A stretch of 26,588 nucleotides of DNA from Lentisphaerota bacterium (GTDB lineage: Bacteria > Verrucomicrobiota > Kiritimatiellia > UBA8416 > JAFGIZ01), in NCBI GenBank assembly GCA_016929365.1, contig JAFGIZ010000271.1, positions 1 to 26,588 on the forward strand, given 5' to 3'. Position numbers and translations under genes: made by a program. The notes under the pieces are model-generated. The model was given only the letters and a program-made list of their open reading frames with translations. It was not told the origin of the DNA and ran no database searches. Position 1 is the stretch's first letter. Every line of letters begins with the position of its first letter. This document shows, piece by piece, positions 22,893 to 26,588 of this stretch.

Positions 22893-25582
22893 TCCAGCGG
22901 CGGCAGCACGACCACGTGTTTGACCAGGACGCCGAGATTGCGGGGCAGGTCGCGGTGCCCGGAATCCCAGGGCGGCACGGTCAGCAGGCGGAGCCACCCG
23001 ACAGCCTCCGCGTCCGGGCCGAAGCGCAGCGGGCAGGCATGCCAGGTCCAGCGCGACTCCAGCTTGCGGATGCAGCCGGGCTTTTCCGCGCCGGCATAGA
23101 CCAGGAACTTAGGCCGTTCGGCGTGGCGGGGCCGGCTGGCGTGTGCGAAGATCAGGACGAGTCCGCCGTCCCGCGGGGGGAGGGGCACGGCGATCTCGGC
23201 CAGGGACTGGGCCCAGCGGACGTAGGTGACGAAGGGACGGCGCTTGAAGGGGCCGTCCGCTTCGGGACCGGGCGGGATCGCGACGGAGCGCGTGTCGGTC
23301 ACGGCGTTCGCGCTGGAGAGCAGCATGGGCGAGCGGGCCGTGACGGTGACGCGGGAGGGCATACCCGGCCGGGGCAGGGCCGCCCGCAGCGCCCACCACG
23401 AGTCGACGAGGTGCACCCAGCGTGTCTGCGCGGGCGCGGTCCCGTCCTCGATTTCCAGGACCGGCGGCTCGGGCCCGGGCTCGGTGCTCCAGAAGAAAAG
23501 CAGCAGTTCGCGCGTCTCGTAGTGGGCCAGCTCCGGATCGATGCTCAGGGTTTCGCGGCGGCCGGCGGTAAAGGGGATCCCGCTGACGATCCAGTGGCGT
23601 TCGCGCCCCCGAGAGAAATGGCGCAGGCCCATGTTGCCCTTGTCGATCGTGCGGACATAGGGGAAGTCCGGCCGGTCGGACGTGTCGCCGGGTTCGCGCA
23701 GGCGCATGGCGTAAAGCGAGAGCGTGATTTCCGGGCGGCGTATTTCGTCCGGCAGGCGGCGGGGCTCGGTGCTGAGCAACTTCATGCGGTGGGTTGCCTG
23801 CAGCACGGGCGTGAAGACGAAGCGGTCGCTGACCGGCGGGCCGTACGGCGTTATGAAATAGGCGGGGCGGTCCGGGTTGCGGCGCATGACTTTTTCCCAC
23901 GCATCCATGACGGGCGGATAGTGGCGGCGGCGCTCGTTGTCGATGGGAAGTGTGGGAATGCCGAAGAGATGCTCGAACGGCGCGGCGAGCCGGGAATATT
24001 CGAACAGTAGAATGCCGTCGCGGCTTCGTATCTCGCGGGCGAAAGGTTCCAGGAATTCCAGCAGGCCCCGTTGATCCACCACCTGGTACAGCAGGGGCCG
24101 CTGCAGGCCGCCCAGGGCGGCTGTGCCGGCCAGGAGCCCCGCCGCGACGGCCTTGCGCCAGGCGCGGCCCCGGACGGGGACCAGCGTGACCAGCGCGGTG
24201 AGACCGAGCGTGAACCCGGGCACGACGTAGGGCAGGCACCGCCGCACGAAATACAACAGGATCGGCATCTCGCCCATCAGCATCAGGGCGGGAAACACGG
24301 CGAGGGCGAAGACGAGGCGGCGCTCGCGCCGCGGCCCGCCGCGCACGATGAAGAGTACCCAGCCCAGCAGGCCGAGCGCGGCCAGGGGCGGGGACACGGC
24401 GATGACGAAGGACCGGAATTCGGTAAGCTGCACGTTACGGAGCAGGCCGTGCTCGGCCCAGCGTTCGGGAACCGCCAGGCGGCCGCTGTACGCCAGCCAG
24501 AAGCAGAGGGTGGTCAGCGCGGCGGCCAGCCACGCGGCGCCGGCGCGCAGGCGGGGAGACGGCCTCTGCCGGTCGGGCGGGCGTGCCGCCGTGCCGCGCC
24601 GCTCGGCCAGCCGGAATCCCGCGGCGCCCAGGGCGGCGAGCCCGGCCAGGGCGGGAACAATCGACCACAGGGCGTAGCGCTGCGCGACGTCGAAAACGAG
24701 GCTCAGGTTGTAGCAGTCGGTAATATAGTTGGTCTGCGCCGCGAAGATTGCGCCCGCGGCGACCGCCGTGATCGGAAAGAGCACAAAAACCGGACGCGCC
24801 CGCAGGACGATGATGGCCGTTACCAGGGCGGCCGGCAGGACGGCATACCAGGCCGTGACATGGAAAAAGGGGGCGAGCGTGATACAGGTGGACCCGAGCA
24901 GCACGTCGGACCAGGCCGGCCGGTCGCGGGTGTCCCAGGCCTGCAGCAGGAGCGCTGCTCCGGCCAGCAGGTAGAACCCCGCGATCAGCTCGGCGCGCGC
25001 GCTGCGGGCGTGCCAGACGACCAGGGGGTTCAGCGTATACAGCAGGAACGCCGCGGCGCCGGCCCAGGGATGATCGAACAGGCGGCGGGCAAGTGCGTAC
25101 AGCGCCAGGCCGGTCAGCAGCGCAAACAGCGGACAGACGTAGAGCATGGCGCGGACCGGCCCGAGCGTGGCCGCAACGCTCATCAGGATCGGGTAGGCCG
25201 GCTGAAACCACGGCGCGATGACCGCCCCGTCGATGCTGCGCACCCACAGGCACATGTACTTCGTATCCGGAAAGTAGCGGTAGCCGTAGAAGAAAAGCGG
25301 CCGCTCCTCCGGGGAGACATCGGCGAGGAGGGGGTCTGTGTACGACAGCGCCTGGCGGCGCGCGAAAGTGGCCGCGCTGTTCAGGTAGGCGCCCTGGTCC
25401 TGGCCCCCGAGGACGTCCTCGTGCGGACGGAAGAGCAGGAAGGCGACGCCGGCGAGCAACGGGAGGGCCAGCAGCACAGCGCGAACGGACGGCGCGCGCC
25501 GGGGCCGGCGCAGGAAGAGACAGGCCAGGGCCAGGAGCGCGACGATCCAGAAAACGAGCCCGATAAAGAAGACGTTCATCAT
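22889..25582 (-). CDS. Large GT-C-like membrane glycosyltransferase with long C-terminal extracytoplasmic domain
   Basis: 897 residues from ATG 25582 (901 if the in-frame TTG at 25594 is used; no ribosome site separates them). About 12 membrane helices occupy the first 490 residues. The first loop contains EDVLGGQDQGAYLN, with the acidic GGQDxG motif (Asp62) seen in GT39-like enzymes that use lipid-phosphate sugars. The remaining 400 residues are soluble, rich in Pro, Trp and beta-type sequence, and probably lie outside the cytoplasm. This tail is far longer than in an ordinary GT39 and I do not recognise it as a known domain. It is the first gene of the long minus-strand run, so it is expected to be made from the promoter at 25621-25648. 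Confidence 0.8.
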   Translation of the reverse strand: MMNVFFIGLVFWIVALLALACLFLRRPRRAPSVRAVLLALPLLAGVAFLLFRPHEDVLGGQDQGAYLNSAATFARRQALSYTDPLLADVSPEERPLFFYGYRYFPDTKYMCLWVRSIDGAVIAPWFQPAYPILMSVAATLGPVRAMLYVCPLFALLTGLALYALARRLFDHPWAGAAAFLLYTLNPLVVWHARSARAELIAGFYLLAGAALLLQAWDTRDRPAWSDVLLGSTCITLAPFFHVTAWYAVLPAALVTAIIVLRARPVFVLFPITAVAAGAIFAAQTNYITDCYNLSLVFDVAQRYALWSIVPALAGLAALGAAGFRLAERRGTAARPPDRQRPSPRLRAGAAWLAAALTTLCFWLAYSGRLAVPERWAEHGLLRNVQLTEFRSFVIAVSPPLAALGLLGWVLFIVRGGPRRERRLVFALAVFPALMLMGEMPILLYFVRRCLPYVVPGFTLGLTALVTLVPVRGRAWRKAVAAGLLAGTAALGGLQRPLLYQVVDQRGLLEFLEPFAREIRSRDGILLFEYSRLAAPFEHLFGIPTLPIDNERRRHYPPVMDAWEKVMRRNPDRPAYFITPYGPPVSDRFVFTPVLQATHRMKLLSTEPRRLPDEIRRPEITLSLYAMRLREPGDTSDRPDFPYVRTIDKGNMGLRHFSRGRERHWIVSGIPFTAGRRETLSIDPELAHYETRELLLFFWSTEPGPEPPVLEIEDGTAPAQTRWVHLVDSWWALRAALPRPGMPSRVTVTARSPMLLSSANAVTDTRSVAIPPGPEADGPFKRRPFVTYVRWAQSLAEIAVPLPPRDGGLVLIFAHASRPRHAERPKFLVYAGAEKPGCIRKLESRWTWHACPLRFGPDAEAVGWLRLLTVPPWDSGHRDLPRNLGVLVKHVVVLPPLE

Positions 25583-25620
25583 CTGCGGCGTCAACGCGAA
25601 CGAAGCTGGAATTGACGGGT

Positions 25621-25648
25621 ATGCTACGCGATTGGCGGATGGTTACAA
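25621..25648 (-). promoter_or_regulatory. Possible promoter of the long minus-strand glycan operon
   Basis: On the minus strand TTGTAA (25648-25643), a 16-base spacer and TAGCAT (25626-25621); each box matches 4 of 6 positions. The leader to ATG 25582 would be about 32 bases. It lies in the divergent gap shared with the serine hydrolase. Confidence 0.35.
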
Positions 25649-25691
25649 GGCGATTCGGCCGGCGGCTGCGGCCGCACAGTGGCCGGAACGC

Positions 25692-25721
25692 TTGCGAAGC
25701 GGCGGGCGGGCGGTGTATAAG
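25692..25721 (+). promoter_or_regulatory. Predicted promoter of the serine hydrolase gene
   Basis: TTGCGA (25692-25697, 4 of 6), an 18-base spacer and TATAAG (25716-25721, 5 of 6). It would give a leader of about 58 bases containing two purine-rich ribosome sites and a small hairpin. Confidence 0.45.
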
Positions 25722-25742
25722 GGCCTGACTTTTTCATGCCGT

Positions 25743-25781
25743 AAGAGGAGGATGTCCGCACACGTGCGGTTCCGGTAAGGA
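25743..25781 (+). promoter_or_regulatory. Leader with two ribosome sites, an eight-codon ORF and a hairpin
   Basis: A strong AGAGGAGG (25744-25751) directly abuts an ATG at 25752 that opens an eight-codon ORF ending at the TAA 25776-25778. A hairpin CCGCA-CACG-TGCGG (25756-25769) follows. A second site AAGGA (25777-25781) serves the hydrolase ATG at 25786 and overlaps that stop codon. Coupling of the two translations is possible but not shown. Confidence 0.4.
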
Positions 25782-25785
25782 CTGT

Positions 25786-26588
25786 ATGAGGTTCAGCGCT
25801 TCGCTGACATATGGAGCGCCGGCTGTAATCGCGGCGGTGGTGGCCTGGCAGGCCGGGTGCCGCCATGAAATGCTCACGGCCCGGCAGACCCATCCGGGAT
25901 TCCCGGGTCCGGCCTGGCCCCGCCTGCCCCCCGCGGAGGCGGGTTTTGACACGAAAACGCTGGACGTCTTTGTGAACTACGTCGCGGGCTCGGGTTTCCT
26001 GGCCCGCCACGGCTGTGCCGTACGGGGCTGGGGCGCGTATACGCAAGCGTTCGACGTTGCTTCGGCGGTCAAGCCGATATACGCGCATATGGTCTACACC
26101 GCGATTGAAGAAGGCCGGATTGCGGACCTGGACGCGCCGGTGGCCCGGCACGAACCGCGCCTGGCGGGGCTGAACGCCGCCCTGAACCACAAGGACCGGG
26201 ACATCACGTGGCGCCACCTGCTGACACAGACGGCCTGTTACGGGGTTGTCGAACCGCCGGGTGCGGCCTTCAACTACTGCGACTACCAGATGGCGCTGCT
26301 GATCGATACGCTGGTAAAACGGGTGTACGGGGCGTGCTATCCCACTTCCGACGACACGGTTTTCCGGCCCCGCCTCTGGGACGTGATCGGCTGCCAGGAC
26401 CGGCCGACGTTCACCGGCGTGAACGCCCGTTGGGGGCGGCTGCGGATTTCGCCGCGCGATTTCGTACGGTTCGGCTTGCTGTACCGTTACGGCGGGCGCT
26501 GGGGAGGGCGCCAACTGATTCCGCGCGAGCTGGCGGTTCAGGCCGTCACCACGCCGGTAACCGGACTGCCGCGCACGAGCCAGGCGGC
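25786..26588 (+). CDS. Exported serine beta-lactamase-like hydrolase (partial at right edge)
   Basis: 267 residues are visible and the frame is open to the window end. The N-terminus is basic then hydrophobic, ending in AWQAGC (Cys25): a signal peptide, possibly of a lipoprotein, though the lipobox is not canonical. SAVK (Ser93 to Lys96) in DVASAVKPIYAHMVYTAIEE is the SxxK nucleophile motif of class C beta-lactamase/esterase-like serine hydrolases. FNYCDYQMALL (164-166 YCD) stands where most members have Y-x-N. ISPRDFVRFGLLYRYGGRWG is the usual late helix of the family. The third motif (HxG or KTG) would lie past the edge. These proteins are often esterases or peptidases rather than true beta-lactamases. 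It is divergent from the glycan operon, and a role there is unproven. Confidence 0.8.
   Translation, partial: MRFSASLTYGAPAVIAAVVAWQAGCRHEMLTARQTHPGFPGPAWPRLPPAEAGFDTKTLDVFVNYVAGSGFLARHGCAVRGWGAYTQAFDVASAVKPIYAHMVYTAIEEGRIADLDAPVARHEPRLAGLNAALNHKDRDITWRHLLTQTACYGVVEPPGAAFNYCDYQMALLIDTLVKRVYGACYPTSDDTVFRPRLWDVIGCQDRPTFTGVNARWGRLRISPRDFVRFGLLYRYGGRWGGRQLIPRELAVQAVTTPVTGLPRTSQA

Noticed and set aside
25579..25594. Alternative TTG start of the large GT-C gene at 25594
   Set aside because: ATG codons at 25582 and 25579 are more usual, and no ribosome site favours the TTG; left as a possibility only.
25624..26514. 296-codon minus-strand ORF opposite the serine hydrolase
   Set aside because: The plus-strand frame has a signal peptide, SxxK motif and ribosome site; this one has none of these.

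Overview
This is a very GC-rich bacterial window with densely packed genes, many overlapping by 4 to 20 bases. It has a short housekeeping block on the left and a long cell-surface polysaccharide locus that fills the rest. No rRNA, tRNA, CRISPR or insertion sequence was seen. The organism cannot be fixed from sequence alone. The short-form LeuC/LeuD enzymes, a 233-residue conserved-looking orphan protein and the base composition would fit a member of the PVC group such as Kiritimatiellota, but this is inference.

Left block, all minus strand (1-3658): dtd (D-aminoacyl-tRNA deacylase), an unrecognised soluble protein, leuC, and then the most surprising object in the window. This is one uninterrupted frame encoding the isopropylmalate dehydratase small subunit (LeuD), a Pro/Ala linker and the start of a ParA/Soj chromosome-partitioning ATPase, which runs off the left edge. 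There is no stop codon between the two domains.

Polysaccharide locus (3744-25582): four alternating strand segments. Plus 3744-6934 holds two GT4 and one GT2 glycosyltransferases. Minus 6913-8154 is one GT4. Plus 8211-15994 holds an SGNH hydrolase and MBOAT O-acyltransferase pair, a GT-C-like membrane protein, a GT2 / DUF2304 / GT2 trio and a DUF354 protein. Minus 15979-25582 is an ordered run of a large GT-C-like protein, a GT4, a two-domain GT4-GT4 fusion, a Wzx-type flippase and another GT-C-like protein. Together they suggest assembly of a lipid-linked glycan by cytoplasmic GTs, flipping by the Wzx-like protein, modification by polyprenyl-phosphate-sugar-dependent GT-C enzymes, and O-acylation outside the inner membrane by the MBOAT/SGNH pair. 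No clear Wzy polymerase, O-antigen ligase or initiating phosphoglycosyl transferase was recognised.

Between 12320 and 12577 lies the C-terminal remnant of an acyltransferase-3 family gene, a sign of past rearrangement inside the locus. A four-copy 7-bp repeat sits in frame inside the GT4-GT4 fusion gene. Right edge: divergent from the locus is a partial serine beta-lactamase-like hydrolase with a predicted signal sequence (25786 to the window end). Several promoters of sigma-70 type can be read, two of them so close to the start codon that the transcripts would be leaderless or nearly so.
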